The position numbers were made by a program, and so were the translations under genes. Shown here one piece after another: positions 6,843-15,465 of a DNA stretch of 64,000 nt. The stretch's first letter is position 1; each line of letters begins with the position of its first letter. The notes beneath the pieces are model-generated. The model did not search any database. It was not told the origin of the DNA and saw only the letters and a program-made list of their open reading frames with translations. The stretch is from assembly GCF_001730295.1 (NCBI RefSeq), contig NZ_MIKA01000050.1:1-64000 (forward strand), in the 5' to 3' direction. Source of the stretch: Enterococcus plantarum. GTDB taxonomy: Bacteria > Bacillota > Bacilli > Lactobacillales > Enterococcaceae.

Positions 6843-7421
6843 TTATTGATTTGAAATGGAAGAAATACGCCAATTTCTAACTCTCACAATAACTCCATGC
6901 TTGATTTCACCTTTAATATGATTTGCAATACCTGTTGCTATACTTGCAGATACAGCAAGTAATAATCCTCCTGAAAGTATGCCAATTGCTACAGTTAGTG
7001 CACCGCCTAAAATAGTTGCACCTCCGTAATACCCTCTTAAAAAAGTACCGCTAAGATAAACATCCCATGATCCAGACCCTTTTTTTGTAACAATCTTTGT
7101 AACACCATTTGCTCGTAACATGGGATTGTCAATTTTATATGGACTTAAATCATATCCAAGATACTCTAAAAAATTAGCCATTTGATTATCATTAACATAG
7201 ATTGTGTCATTAACTTTTTTGATTCCGATACTATCTGCATAGGCCAATGCTTCTGTAATGAATTCGCTATCATTTAACTTTTCAAGCACAATTTCATTCA
7301 CTTCACTAGTAGTTTTTTCTTCTTGAATCTGGGACGCATAAACAGAAGAACCACCAATCATTAAAGGGGCGCTAGCCATAACCAACGTAGAAAATAAACA
7401 AACCAACTTTTTACTTTCCAT
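6843..7421 (-). CDS. Secreted bacteriocin-like precursor
   Basis: The 192-residue product has a Sec signal peptide (MESKKLVCLFSTLVMASAP...VYAS, cut near residue 30), an acidic pro-region of about 70 residues, and a basic C-terminal part from about residue 104. That part opens with VTKIVTKKGSGSW and has a long Gly/Ala-rich hydrophobic hairpin (GGATILGGALTVAIGILSGG). An acidic pro-region followed by a cationic, glycine-rich amphiphilic end is typical of Sec-exported precursors of leaderless or circular-like bacteriocins in enterococci. No exact family is recognised and no maturation genes are adjacent. The ribosome site AAAGGAAATG precedes ATG 7421. It stands alone between two terminators. Confidence 0.5.
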   Translation of the reverse strand: MESKKLVCLFSTLVMASAPLMIGGSSVYASQIQEEKTTSEVNEIVLEKLNDSEFITEALAYADSIGIKKVNDTIYVNDNQMANFLEYLGYDLSPYKIDNPMLRANGVTKIVTKKGSGSWDVYLSGTFLRGYYGGATILGGALTVAIGILSGGLLLAVSASIATGIANHIKGEIKHGVIVRVRNWRISSISNQ

Positions 7422-8134
7422 AATATCATTTCCTTTCTTTTTGTTAAAATTATAATACCATAAGGTTTTTTTGTTTTCAATTTTTTTTCTTACTATTTTT
7501 CATTTTTATTTAATGTAGGTTTAGCTAAATTGATAAATGGACAATAATTAAATAGGTTAAACTGTTTATAATTAAGAAATATGTTAGATATGTTGATAAC
7601 AGAAAGGTAACTCTGGATAAGAAAAAAAGAAAAAAATAAATGCTTTTTCAGCTTAGAAGAGCTAAAAGGCGAATGGAAGAAAGCCATTGATTTTATCTTT
7701 AAAAATGTCACACAACACGCCGATCGAGTAGAGAATCCAAAAAAATATTCAATAAATTTTTAGATGAAGATATAGCAAAAAGAACTTCCCAACAAAGAGA
7801 CTAGAATACCTTAAAAAAATGAAAATTTAAGGAATTTTAGAGATGTGTTGGGGTTGATTAATGAATAGAAAAAAATAAGAAGCAATCGTTAAAATAGGAA
7901 GTTTGGAAAATAAAGTTTCAAGATTACTTATTTTTTATATACGATTTAAAACTAAAAATGTAACTTGTACTAGATTGATCAATGTATTTTATAATTTCCT
8001 TTCAAGTAATCAAACTAAACATTTGAAAATCATATATTTACATTGAGTTGCTTAAGAATTACAATTAAGTATATATACTATTATAAAAACTAAGTCGTTG
8101 GACGTTTACTTTTTAATTATAGGAGGAAAAAACG
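7422..8134. other. A/T-rich decayed DNA with one coding remnant
   Basis: No intact gene is seen. The region holds the promoter and ribosome site of the bacteriocin-like gene (reverse strand, near 7425-7470) and the remnant listed at 7641. The rest is A/T-rich with frequent stops in all frames. Confidence 0.6.
7641..7763 (+). pseudogene. Short coding remnant, origin unclear
   Basis: One frame reads CFFSLEELKGEWKKAIDFIF... to a TAG at 7761, and a shifted frame continues as LDEDIAKRTSQQRD. The composition looks protein-like, with an amphipathic helix, while the surrounding frames are closed. There is no start codon with a ribosome site. It is probably the 3' end of a lost gene of this island. 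The longer open frame on the other strand looks like its shadow. Confidence 0.3.
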
Positions 8135-8345
8135 ATGCCAAAGGATATAAACAGTAATTCCGCAGTAGCACAAGCTGTCGTTACTTCTATAGCATCATCG
8201 GTGAGTTCTTTAAATCAAGGGACAACAATCACAAAAGATACCCAAAACGATCGTTGCAGGCAATAATAATGCGCAGCTGATGAAATCATATGGGTTACTG
8301 GTACATGGCATAATAGTTTATTGTGTCAACAATAAACTTAAATGA
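8135..8345 (+). pseudogene. Frameshifted DUF3130 (Lap1-like) T7SS partner gene
   Basis: AGGAGG precedes ATG 8135, which opens MPKDINSNSAVAQAVV, with a Ser/Ala-rich helix (TSIASSVSSLNQG) typical of the DUF3130/TIGR04197 proteins that accompany LXG toxins. The frame is lost after ITKDTQ near 8245. Shifting by one base restores TIVAGNNNAQLMKSY before the sequence degenerates to a stop at 8343. It is a second, dead T7SS effector locus: no LXG toxin remains beside it. Confidence 0.55.
8315..8338. repeat. Perfect 10-bp inverted repeat
   Basis: AGTTTATTGT and ACAATAAACT flank a 4-nt loop (GTCA). There is no T-run after it, so an operator or a recombination scar is as likely as a terminator. Confidence 0.5.
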
Positions 8346-8435
8346 TTATTATGTAAAAAAAATTAGGTAGTATTGTCAATATACTCTTTAATGCAAATGG
8401 TTAGTAAAATAAAAAATTTTGTTGGAGGAACGATT

Positions 8436-8603
8436 ATGGCAAATGTGAAATATATTGGAAATGATACTAAGAAATCAGAAAAAGGAAAGATCCATACTAG
8501 AAACGGAAATCATACAGAATGTGGTGCTCGGATAGATGACAACCCACAAGATTGGGTAACAACAACACAATCTGTTACTTGTGAAAAAAAAGGATGTAAG
8601 TAA
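8436..8603 (+). CDS. Small Cys-containing conserved protein, function unknown
   Basis: ATG 8436 with GGAGG 7 nt upstream is preferred to the longer frame from 8373, which has no ribosome site. The 55-residue product begins MANVKYIGNDTKKSEKGK and carries three cysteines near the C terminus (TECG and a Cys pair in VTCEKKGCK) in the style of a small metal-binding knuckle. Similar tiny proteins are common in mobile parts of enterococcal and staphylococcal genomes. No function is known to me. Confidence 0.55.
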   Translation: MANVKYIGNDTKKSEKGKIHTRNGNHTECGARIDDNPQDWVTTTQSVTCEKKGCK

Positions 8604-8746
8604 TCACAAAAATATTACTTTTTAGAGAAAATACTATAATTTGCTAACTTAATACTTATAGAGTGATTGACAGTACTACTTAATTTTTTTTGTACGATAA
8701 CAGTTCTCAGAAGTAGACGCTTAGGAAACAAAGAGACCATTTGGAT

Positions 8747-8772
8747 AAACGCTGACAAAACAGCGTTTTTTT
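8747..8772 (+). terminator. Intrinsic terminator
   Basis: The stem AAACGCTG / CAGCGTTT with loop ACAAAA is followed by a T-run. It lies about 140 nt downstream of the small Cys protein gene and probably ends its transcript. Confidence 0.8.
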
Positions 8773-9113
8773 GCATAATGAGTGCGTTCTTAGATAGGAG
8801 GATTAAATAGAATTTAACAAGGAGTTTGATTGTTTTGCATTTAGCCTATCTTCGTATTTCTAAATCTGATTAAAATTTCGTAAGATAAGAAGTAGCTCTT
8901 CAGGAATGGCAAAAAATAATCAAACCCCAAAGGCTATTGGATTATTTCTTTATGTTTTATGATGTTGTTTTTATTATTTCTATTGACCAATCATCTATCA
9001 ATAAATACAGGGAAATACAAAATATATCAAAAGAGATAACCGTTCAATAGTCATTGATGGACATATTTGTCGTATTTAGAGAATGTTTTCGAGTTAAGGG
9101 GTGAGGAGCTAAA
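8773..9113. other. Gap with no supported gene
   Basis: Short open stretches occur: HLAYLRISKSD near 8837, which faintly resembles a resolvase start, and a ~55-codon frame near 8889-9050. None has both a start with a ribosome site and a recognisable family. It is read as degraded DNA. Confidence 0.5.
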
Positions 9114-9364
9114 ATGTGGAAACGATATGTTGCTGTATATAATGGTAAAGCAGGGGAAAAGAGTATATTTTTAGATACAGTAACAAAAAATTAGTAGTAG
9201 TTGAAATTGAGATGACTTCTTATAGATCAACGATATTGTCAGGATTTTCAGGAGTGACTATTTACTATGTATTTGGACATGTACTTTTTAACTTTTCTTT
9301 GAGTTCTTTTGTTTTAATAGTGCTAATCTTAGTTCAGATAAGCTTAGTTGAATTTATGAATTGA
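9114..9364 (+). pseudogene. Frameshifted small membrane protein gene
   Basis: GAGGAG precedes ATG 9114, which opens MWKRYVAVYNGKAGEKS and stops at a TAG after KN (9191). The run of six A before it would be in frame if it had seven. Restoring that base gives KKLVVVEIEMTSYRST and then two hydrophobic helices to a TGA at 9362, 83 residues in all. The layout of a short soluble head plus two membrane helices is reminiscent of T7SS-linked or bacteriocin immunity proteins, but no family is identified. Confidence 0.45.
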
Positions 9365-9799
9365 TAATAAATGTGTTAAACTATATAAGATATTTTATGA
9401 TATAGAATAAAGAAAAAATTTGTGGGATATTTATTGAGATAATAGTATTCAGTGTTAAGCAATTAAAGAGAGCAAAGATGATACAATAAAAAATATGTAG
9501 AGATAGAGAAATATAAATAAGAAAAGCTCTAAAGTAAAGACAAATTTAACTGTATAAGGGAAAAAAATCTGAATTTGAATCTAAAATTACATAAGAAATT
9601 TTACATAATGTAGGAGTAGTTAGTGAATAATTGGGTGATTTTTAAAATGTCGAGATCTTTATAACGACTTTGAAATAATAACTATATTTTATACTAAGTG
9701 TTAGTTTGTATTGCATTTCTTTAGGGTTGTAAAAGTTTACAAAAAGAATTTATAAGTATATAATAAAATTGTTATATATTTATAAATGGAGGGAATAGA
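9365..9799. other. A/T-rich gap upstream of parA
   Basis: No open frame with a ribosome site is seen. The last ~80 bases are very A/T-rich, with several TATAAT-like hexamers (for example TATAATA near 9758), and probably hold the parA promoter. A GGAGGG ribosome site lies just before ATG 9800. Confidence 0.5.
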
Positions 9800-10684
9800 A
9801 TGGAAGTTGTATCTATAATAAATTATAAAGGTGGCGTTGGTAAAACAACAATAACCGCAAACTTAGCAGCTGAGCTTGTTTTTCGCGGTAAAAGAGTACT
9901 TGTGATTGATTTAGATCCTCAAACTAATCTGACTTTTTCTTTTGTAAAAGTTGATGAATGGACAAATAAGTATCAAAAAGAAAGAACAATTAAATATTGG
10001 TTTGATTCTATTATTGATGGAGTAAGTCCAGTACCTTCATTTGAAGATCTAATTATTGAAAAAAATGGAATAAACATATTATGTTCTCATTTAGGTTTAA
10101 TTGATGTAGACATTGAACTAGCAGCAGGTCTATCATCTGGAACTGAAAGACAACATAAAAATAATTTTTTGAAAACGTACTCTTTAATCAAGAAAGAATT
10201 AGAAAATATTAAAGATCAATATGACGTTGTATTGTTTGATTGTCCACCTAATTTTAGTATTGTCACCAAAAATGCATTAGTTGCTAGTGATTATTATTTG
10301 GTACCTGCTAAAATGGACTATTTATCAACATTGGGAATAAACCAGTTAAGAAATAATGTTGACAATCTAGTAAAACAGTACAATAAATATTGTTCTACTG
10401 ATTCAGAAATAATTAATCCTGAATTTCTAGGGGTAGTTGCTACAATGATAGCGGTTAGAAATGGGGAACCAATTTCAGCTCAAAGAAACTATATTAGTAC
10501 TTTAGAGAGAAGTAATATTAATATATTTGATAGTATGATCAGGGAAAATAAAACAATATATGCATCTGCTCCAGAATATGGTACTCCAGTAGTTTTTCAA
10601 AGTCATAGTAGTGGGACTTATCAAGAAGTAGTACAAGAATTAGAAAATTTAACTTCTGAGTTTATTGGGAAAGTAGGTATATAA
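9800..10684 (+). CDS. ParA/Soj-family ATPase
   Basis: The 294-residue product carries the deviant Walker A box KGGVGKTT at residues 10-17, the DLDPQTNLT switch at about 40-48 and the FDCPPN Walker B region at about 152. It is therefore a MinD/ParA ATPase of the kind that positions plasmids or other cargo on the nucleoid. It lacks the N-terminal DNA-binding domain of large plasmid ParA proteins. A small gene follows with a 1-nt gap and is the likely partner. No replication gene is nearby, so this may be a relic of an integrated plasmid or element, or a stand-alone partition pair. Confidence 0.85.
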   Translation: MEVVSIINYKGGVGKTTITANLAAELVFRGKRVLVIDLDPQTNLTFSFVKVDEWTNKYQKERTIKYWFDSIIDGVSPVPSFEDLIIEKNGINILCSHLGLIDVDIELAAGLSSGTERQHKNNFLKTYSLIKKELENIKDQYDVVLFDCPPNFSIVTKNALVASDYYLVPAKMDYLSTLGINQLRNNVDNLVKQYNKYCSTDSEIINPEFLGVVATMIAVRNGEPISAQRNYISTLERSNINIFDSMIRENKTIYASAPEYGTPVVFQSHSSGTYQEVVQELENLTSEFIGKVGI

Positions 10685-10685
10685 T

Positions 10686-11084
10686 GTGAAAGAGCAAATA
10701 CAATTAATGAAATTAGTTTTTGATACACTCAATAAACTATCGACTACTCAATTGGATGATTTATTAGCTAAGAAAGCACAACTTAAATTAATATATCCAG
10801 AAGAGAAGAAGGTAAAAAATGAGATATCAAATAATGAAATTGATAAGATAGTTAATGAGATTTCAAATGAGTTAGAACAAGTAGATTCCAGAGATAAGGC
10901 AGAATCAATATTGAATAATAGAACCATCAATAAACAAATGTTAAAATTGATTTCAAAAAAATATAATATTTCATTAAATGGTAAAGATTCAAATACTGTG
11001 ATAATAGAGAAAATAATAGAAAATGTTGTAGGTTCAAAAATAAAATTTGATGCATTATTAAATACTGATCTGAAAAAATCATAA
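10686..11084 (+). CDS. Small partner of the ParA ATPase, unknown family
   Basis: A GTG start at 10686 gives 132 residues (MKEQIQLMKLVFDTLNKLS...). The predicted fold is helical, with an N-terminal helix of Leu and Lys, an acidic middle (EISNNEIDKIVNEISNELE) and a basic end. The ATG two bases earlier runs into a stop at once. The tight spacing to parA suggests an adaptor or ParB-like centromere binder, but there is no ParB motif or clear helix-turn-helix. A terminator follows directly, so the two genes form a complete operon. Confidence 0.6.
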   Translation: MKEQIQLMKLVFDTLNKLSTTQLDDLLAKKAQLKLIYPEEKKVKNEISNNEIDKIVNEISNELEQVDSRDKAESILNNRTINKQMLKLISKKYNISLNGKDSNTVIIEKIIENVVGSKIKFDALLNTDLKKS

Positions 11085-11094
11085 GACAATTTTT

Positions 11095-11129
11095 AAAACC
11101 TTCAAGATTATTGAGGGTTTTTATTTTTT
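11095..11129 (+). terminator. Intrinsic terminator of the parA operon
   Basis: The stem AAAACCTTCAA / TTGAGGGTTTT with loop GATTA is followed by a T-rich tract, 10 nt after the last stop of the operon. Confidence 0.85.
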
Positions 11130-11251
11130 AGGCGATTGATATTAAGTATATAAGATATGACAAAATATTTAATATTCTAATTTGTAAATGTATTTTCTTT
11201 CAATTTCGGATATAATAAAGTTTATTAATTACTAATAAGGATTGAGATAAT

Positions 11252-11644
11252 GTGAAAAAACAAATAAAAGTAGTCGGAGCCGTAATAGAAAAAAACGAAA
11301 AAATCCTCTGCGCCCAAAGAGGTCAAGGGAAATCCCTAGCAGACTTATGGGAATTCCCAGGAGGAAAAATCGAACAAAATGAAACTCCTCAACAAGCGTT
11401 AGAACGCGAAATCAAAGAAGAACTTCTATGCGAGGTTTCAATCAAAAATAAAATCATCACAGCAAGTTACGAATATGATTTTGGCATCGTCGAACTAACA
11501 ACATTCTTCTGTGAATTAATAGAAGGCGAACCAAAGCTAACAGAACATGAAAGTATTAAATGGTTACCAATTTCCGAATTAAGCACTTTAGAGTGGGCAC
11601 CAGCTGATATCCCAACAATTGATGCCCTAGTAAAAGGAGCATAA
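11252..11644 (+). CDS. NUDIX hydrolase, MutT-like
   Basis: The 130-residue product has the NUDIX box GGKIEQNETPQQALEREIKEEL at about 37-58, with all metal-binding glutamates present. The final Gly of the classical box is replaced (ELLCEV). The overall form is that of MutT-type 8-oxo-dGTP pyrophosphatases. The start is GTG 11252; the ATG two bases before it is out of frame. The gene ends 2 nt before the helicase gene, so the two are one operon. That coupling suggests the pair acts together, on nucleotides or nucleic-acid ends, rather than this being the general housekeeping MutT. Confidence 0.8.
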   Translation: MKKQIKVVGAVIEKNEKILCAQRGQGKSLADLWEFPGGKIEQNETPQQALEREIKEELLCEVSIKNKIITASYEYDFGIVELTTFFCELIEGEPKLTEHESIKWLPISELSTLEWAPADIPTIDALVKGA

Positions 11645-11646
11645 AC

Positions 11647-14553
11647 ATGAATCCTCTTCTAGAGAATTTTAAATCAGCACTTGAACATAGCTTTATTGAT
11701 CAATCAAAAGAGACTAACGAGCTTTACAAAGCAAAATTACTTGTAAACCCAGATGAAATGGGCAGAATGGTTCTAAATGATTTAGTAGACGAACTAGCTA
11801 CATGTACAGAATTTTTCTTTGCAGTAGCGTTTATCACTGAAAGTGGATTGCTCGCAATTAAAACAGTTCTTTCTGATTTAGCTAAAAAAAATATTCGTGG
11901 AAGAATCATCACCTCAAATTATCTCTATTTTAATTCGCCAAAAATGTTCAAAGAACTTTTAAAGCTAAAAAACGTAGATGTTCGAATTACAGAAATGGAT
12001 GGTTTTCATGCAAAAGGCTATTCATTTAAGCATGATGACTATGAAACCATGATTTTGGGAAGTTCCAATCTAACCATCAAAGCATTAAAAGTAAATTGTG
12101 AATGGAATTTAAAGCTAAATTCACTTTCAAATGGTGACCTAATTCAAGCGATGAAACAGAATTTTGAGCATATGTGGGAAGCTTCAAAGCCCTTATCTAA
12201 TTCTTGGATTACTAAATATCAAATGGGCTACAAACCAATTTTAAACGTGCAAAAAGTTGATACAATGGAAGACCCATCAACGCAGATAGATCCAAAGTCC
12301 ATAGTAGATGAAGTTGAGTACGCAACGAAACAGATTACACCAAACGACATGCAAAAGAAAGCCCTAATAGAAATTCAAAAAATGCGTGACTTAGAAAAAA
12401 CAAAAGCAATGGTGGTTTCTGCAACAGGAACAGGGAAAACGTATCTATCAGCGTTCGATGTTAAGGTATATCAACCAGAGAAATTTCTTTTTATTGTTCA
12501 TCAAGAACAAATCTTAAAAAAAGCGAAAGATCAGTTCATCAAAATACTAGGAGAAGATGAAGAAAAATTTGCTATCTTATCTGGTAACAGTAAAGTCACC
12601 GATGAAAAATATGTATTCGCGACAATCCAAACATTATCGAAAGATGAAACCCTACAAAAATTTGCTAAAGATACATTCGATTATATTCTAATCGACGAAG
12701 TTCATCATGCAGGGGCGAAAACCTATCAAAAAGTAATCGACTATTTTGAACCCAATTTTCTTCTAGGCATGACGGCGACACCAGAAAGAACAGACGGATA
12801 TAATATCTACGAAATGTTCGATTACAATGTAGCATATGAAATTAGATTACAAGAAGCGTTAAAAGAAAACATGCTGTGCCCGTTTCACTATTTTGGTATT
12901 ACGGATATACAAGTTGATGGAAAAACAATTGATGATAAATCCTCTTTTAATCAACTAGTTAGTGACAAACGAATCAATTATATAATAGAAAAAATCGATT
13001 ATTACGGACATTGTGGTGATAAAGTTCGTGGACTTATCTTTTGTGGAACGAAAAAAGAAGCGCATGAACTAGAACAACTATTTAATAACCGTGGATTCCA
13101 CACTAAAGCATTAACTGGTGATCATAAGATTGACGAACGTGATCGAGTAATTGCTCAATTAGAAGCTGGAAAACTTGACTACATTATCACAGTTGATATT
13201 TTTAATGAAGGAATTGATATTCCAAGCGTCAATCAAGTTGTAATGTTACGCAAAACAGAATCTAGTATCATTTTCACGCAACAATTAGGTCGTGGATTAA
13301 GAAAAGCTAAGAATAAAGATTTTGTGACAATCATCGATTTTATTGGGAACTATGACAATAACTATTTGATTCCAATCGCTTTAACAGAAGATAATTCCTT
13401 GAACAAAAATAATCTACGTAAAAAAACGATGGCAACAAAATACCTTCAAGGAATGTCGACAATCATGTTTGACGAAATTACTAAAAATAGAATTTTCCAA
13501 TCAATTGAATCATCTAAGTTGAACAATGCAAAAAATTATCGAGAAGCCTATCAAAATTTGAAAAATCGATTGGGTCGTATGCCGAAATTAGTTGATTTTA
13601 TTGAACAACAATCAGTTGATCCAGTCATTATTACGAAATATAAAGAAAATTATCCTGCGTTTTTAAACTGGCTAAATGAAGAGACCCCAGCATTAAATAG
13701 CCAAGAAACAAAAGTTTTAACTTTTTTATCTAATGAACTTTTGAATGGCAAAAGAAATCATGAGTTACTTCTTTTAGTAATGTTAATCGATAAGAAAAAA
13801 GTATCAGCTGAAAATTATCAGTCATATTTAAAAGAGCAAGGTTATATTTGCGATGAACAAACAATAAAATCTGTAGTACGTATTCTGTCCTTAGATTTCT
13901 TTACTCAAAATGAAAGAGAAAAATATGGCAATACTCCAATTGCAATTTATTCTAATGGTATATTTTCTCTAGAAAAATCATTTCAAAAGAATCTTCAGCA
14001 AAATAAATGGTTTGCTGAGTGCGTAGAAGACATCATTAAGACATCTTTTGAGCGTAGTAAGCGTTATGTATTAAGTGAACCATTAACGTATAATGAAGTA
14101 TATGGGCGTAAAGATGTTTGCCGTTTACTAAACTGGGAAAATAACGAAACTAGCACAATGTATGGTTATCGAATCAAATATGATACTTGTCCAATTTTCG
14201 TAAACTACCATAAAGGTGACACGATCTCAAACGATGTAAAATATGAAGACGAGTTAATCGATCAACATACGTTATTATGGTATACACGTCCGAAATTAAC
14301 TTTATCTAGTGGAGAAGTTGTGGAAATAATGAATTACAAAGAAACAAACTTAGCAATTCATGTTTTCGTTCAAAAAGAATCTGGTGGTGACCCTGAATTT
14401 ATTTATCTAGGAAGAGCTTTTCCGAAGCTCGAAACAGCAAAGGAATTAATCAAACAAGATAAGAAAGGAAAAGACACCAACATCGTAAGTATGGAAATGA
14501 CGTTAGAAAAAGCTGTTCCGTTAGAAACATACGATTTCATAAAACAGAAATAA
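11647..14553 (+). CDS. PLD-nuclease/superfamily II helicase fusion with DUF3427-type C terminus
   Basis: A 968-residue protein in three parts. Residues about 30-190 form a phospholipase-D-like domain with FHAKGYSF (about 120-127) and GSSNLT (about 138-143). Residues about 230-580 form a superfamily II helicase with Walker A SATGTGKT (258-265), DEVH (351-354), MTATPERTDG and QQLGRGLRKA. The last ~380 residues, with a late segment YRIKYDTCPIFVNYHKG, are of the DUF3427 type found in such fusions. A single HxK(x)nS/N half means PLD activity would need a dimer. With the coupled NUDIX gene it may be a phage-defence or DNA-repair unit. Neither role is shown by the sequence. Confidence 0.8.
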   Translation: MNPLLENFKSALEHSFIDQSKETNELYKAKLLVNPDEMGRMVLNDLVDELATCTEFFFAVAFITESGLLAIKTVLSDLAKKNIRGRIITSNYLYFNSPKMFKELLKLKNVDVRITEMDGFHAKGYSFKHDDYETMILGSSNLTIKALKVNCEWNLKLNSLSNGDLIQAMKQNFEHMWEASKPLSNSWITKYQMGYKPILNVQKVDTMEDPSTQIDPKSIVDEVEYATKQITPNDMQKKALIEIQKMRDLEKTKAMVVSATGTGKTYLSAFDVKVYQPEKFLFIVHQEQILKKAKDQFIKILGEDEEKFAILSGNSKVTDEKYVFATIQTLSKDETLQKFAKDTFDYILIDEVHHAGAKTYQKVIDYFEPNFLLGMTATPERTDGYNIYEMFDYNVAYEIRLQEALKENMLCPFHYFGITDIQVDGKTIDDKSSFNQLVSDKRINYIIEKIDYYGHCGDKVRGLIFCGTKKEAHELEQLFNNRGFHTKALTGDHKIDERDRVIAQLEAGKLDYIITVDIFNEGIDIPSVNQVVMLRKTESSIIFTQQLGRGLRKAKNKDFVTIIDFIGNYDNNYLIPIALTEDNSLNKNNLRKKTMATKYLQGMSTIMFDEITKNRIFQSIESSKLNNAKNYREAYQNLKNRLGRMPKLVDFIEQQSVDPVIITKYKENYPAFLNWLNEETPALNSQETKVLTFLSNELLNGKRNHELLLLVMLIDKKKVSAENYQSYLKEQGYICDEQTIKSVVRILSLDFFTQNEREKYGNTPIAIYSNGIFSLEKSFQKNLQQNKWFAECVEDIIKTSFERSKRYVLSEPLTYNEVYGRKDVCRLLNWENNETSTMYGYRIKYDTCPIFVNYHKGDTISNDVKYEDELIDQHTLLWYTRPKLTLSSGEVVEIMNYKETNLAIHVFVQKESGGDPEFIYLGRAFPKLETAKELIKQDKKGKDTNIVSMEMTLEKAVPLETYDFIKQK

Positions 14554-14559
14554 CTTTTC

Positions 14560-14588
14560 AGAGGATGGATCATCTCCATCCTCTTTTA
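14560..14588. terminator. Bidirectional intrinsic terminator
   Basis: AGAGGATGG / CCATCCTCT with a 7-nt loop and a T-run lies between the helicase gene and the convergent gene at 14602-14910. Confidence 0.85.
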
Positions 14589-14601
14589 TAACATACGTAA
14601 T

Positions 14602-14910
14602 CTATTCTAAATTCATTTTCTTCCCCTCAAACCCAGTCTCAACCTTCTCAGCCCTAACCATCTCCATCACCAATTCATCCCCCAACTCAATCAACCGATT
14701 ATAATCCTCATAAAAAGCATGAAACATCTGCGCCCGCGCATAATACTCCTTCACAATCCGTTTCTTATTAATCGGCCCAGACCGAAACTGAAAAAAATGA
14801 TCCAAAATCGCCAAAGGTTCCTGCCAAGAAGCCATCTTCTCCATAAAATCCCGCAACTCAATAATATCCTGATACGTAACCGCCTTTAAATTCTGTCCTT
14901 GTTTATCCAT
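14602..14910 (-). CDS. Hypothetical helical protein
   Basis: ATG 14910 follows AAGGAGATCAGGAGA and gives a 102-residue product, MDKQGQNLKAVTYQDIIELR... The longer open frame to 15057 has no ribosome site and an unlikely composition, so it is rejected. The protein is acidic and helical, with aromatic-rich segments (DHFFQFRSGPINKKR, YYARAQMFHAFYEDYNRLIE). There is no signal peptide or membrane segment. No family is recognised. Confidence 0.55.
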   Translation of the reverse strand: MDKQGQNLKAVTYQDIIELRDFMEKMASWQEPLAILDHFFQFRSGPINKKRIVKEYYARAQMFHAFYEDYNRLIELGDELVMEMVRAEKVETGFEGKKMNLE

Positions 14911-14999
14911 TCTCCTGATCTCCTTCAAATAAGGCGGAGAAAAGCCGATAAGCGCCAAACGAAAACCAAGCCCAAATCCAACTTCTCCCACCTGTTTTT

Positions 15000-15023
15000 T
15001 CACTGAATTTCTGGATTCAGTGA
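15000..15023. repeat. Inverted repeat, candidate operator
   Basis: TCACTGAAT and ATTCAGTGA flank a 6-nt centre, about 90 nt upstream of the gene at 14602-14910. There is no T-run in the right place for a terminator on either strand. Confidence 0.4.
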
Positions 15024-15261
15024 CCTTTCTATCTGCACATTGACGAGGCAAACCCATAACCCAGCGCTACAAACGACTTTCAAAGCCTTGCTGTATTCAT
15101 AACGCCTTCTTCCAGAGTAAAACAAAAAACGATACCGAACCTGTCAATACCGTCATCAATCAGCCAAACCAAACCCACAATTCACTCCTAAACAACCCTT
15201 AATCCCAAGAAATTAACAAAACAAACTAGAATTTCAAAAGAAAATTAGGTACAATAAAGAA

Positions 15262-15370
15262 GCTAGTGCTTCGGTGCTAGCAAATTGGCAACTTGTATAG
15301 AGGTGTAACGGATTTCTATACAAGGCTTCATCGTTCGGTTGCCGCCAAACGGTGAAGTGCCTTTTTGTTT
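15262..15370 (+). ncRNA. Structured small RNA, copy 1
   Basis: A TACAAT box at 15250-15255 is followed by three helices. P1 is GCTAG...CTAGC. P2 is CTTGTATAG...CTATACAAG around a loop with AACGG. A terminator hairpin GGCTTCA...TGAAGTGCC is followed by T-runs. The loop of the last hairpin contains GGTTGCC, which can pair with the upstream GGCAAC to form a pseudoknot. Copy 2, exactly 300 bp downstream, keeps all helices with different bases. There is no convincing coding frame inside. The family is not identified. Confidence 0.7.
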
Positions 15371-15430
15371 TATCCAGTTTTTCATCGATTCTTAAAAATG
15401 TACCTCCCTTCAAAATTAGTTATAGGACAG

Positions 15431-15465
15431 AAAAAAACGGCATTGAGCAGATGCCCAATACCGTT
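15431..15465 (-). terminator. Reverse-strand intrinsic terminator between the two small RNAs
   Basis: On the reverse strand AACGGTATTGGGCA / TGCTCAATGCCGTT is followed by seven T. It would end a short leftward transcript starting near copy 2. That transcript has one possible 32-codon hydrophobic frame (a TTG start after AGGAAATC), which is speculative. Confidence 0.65.

Noticed and set aside
7493-7711. 72-codon reverse-strand frame
   Set aside because: Very Phe/Leu/Asn-rich, no ribosome site, and opposite a better coding-like remnant on the forward strand.
8830-8875. HLAYLRISKSD stretch resembling the start of a serine resolvase
   Set aside because: Only eleven residues before a stop and no other resolvase motif follows.
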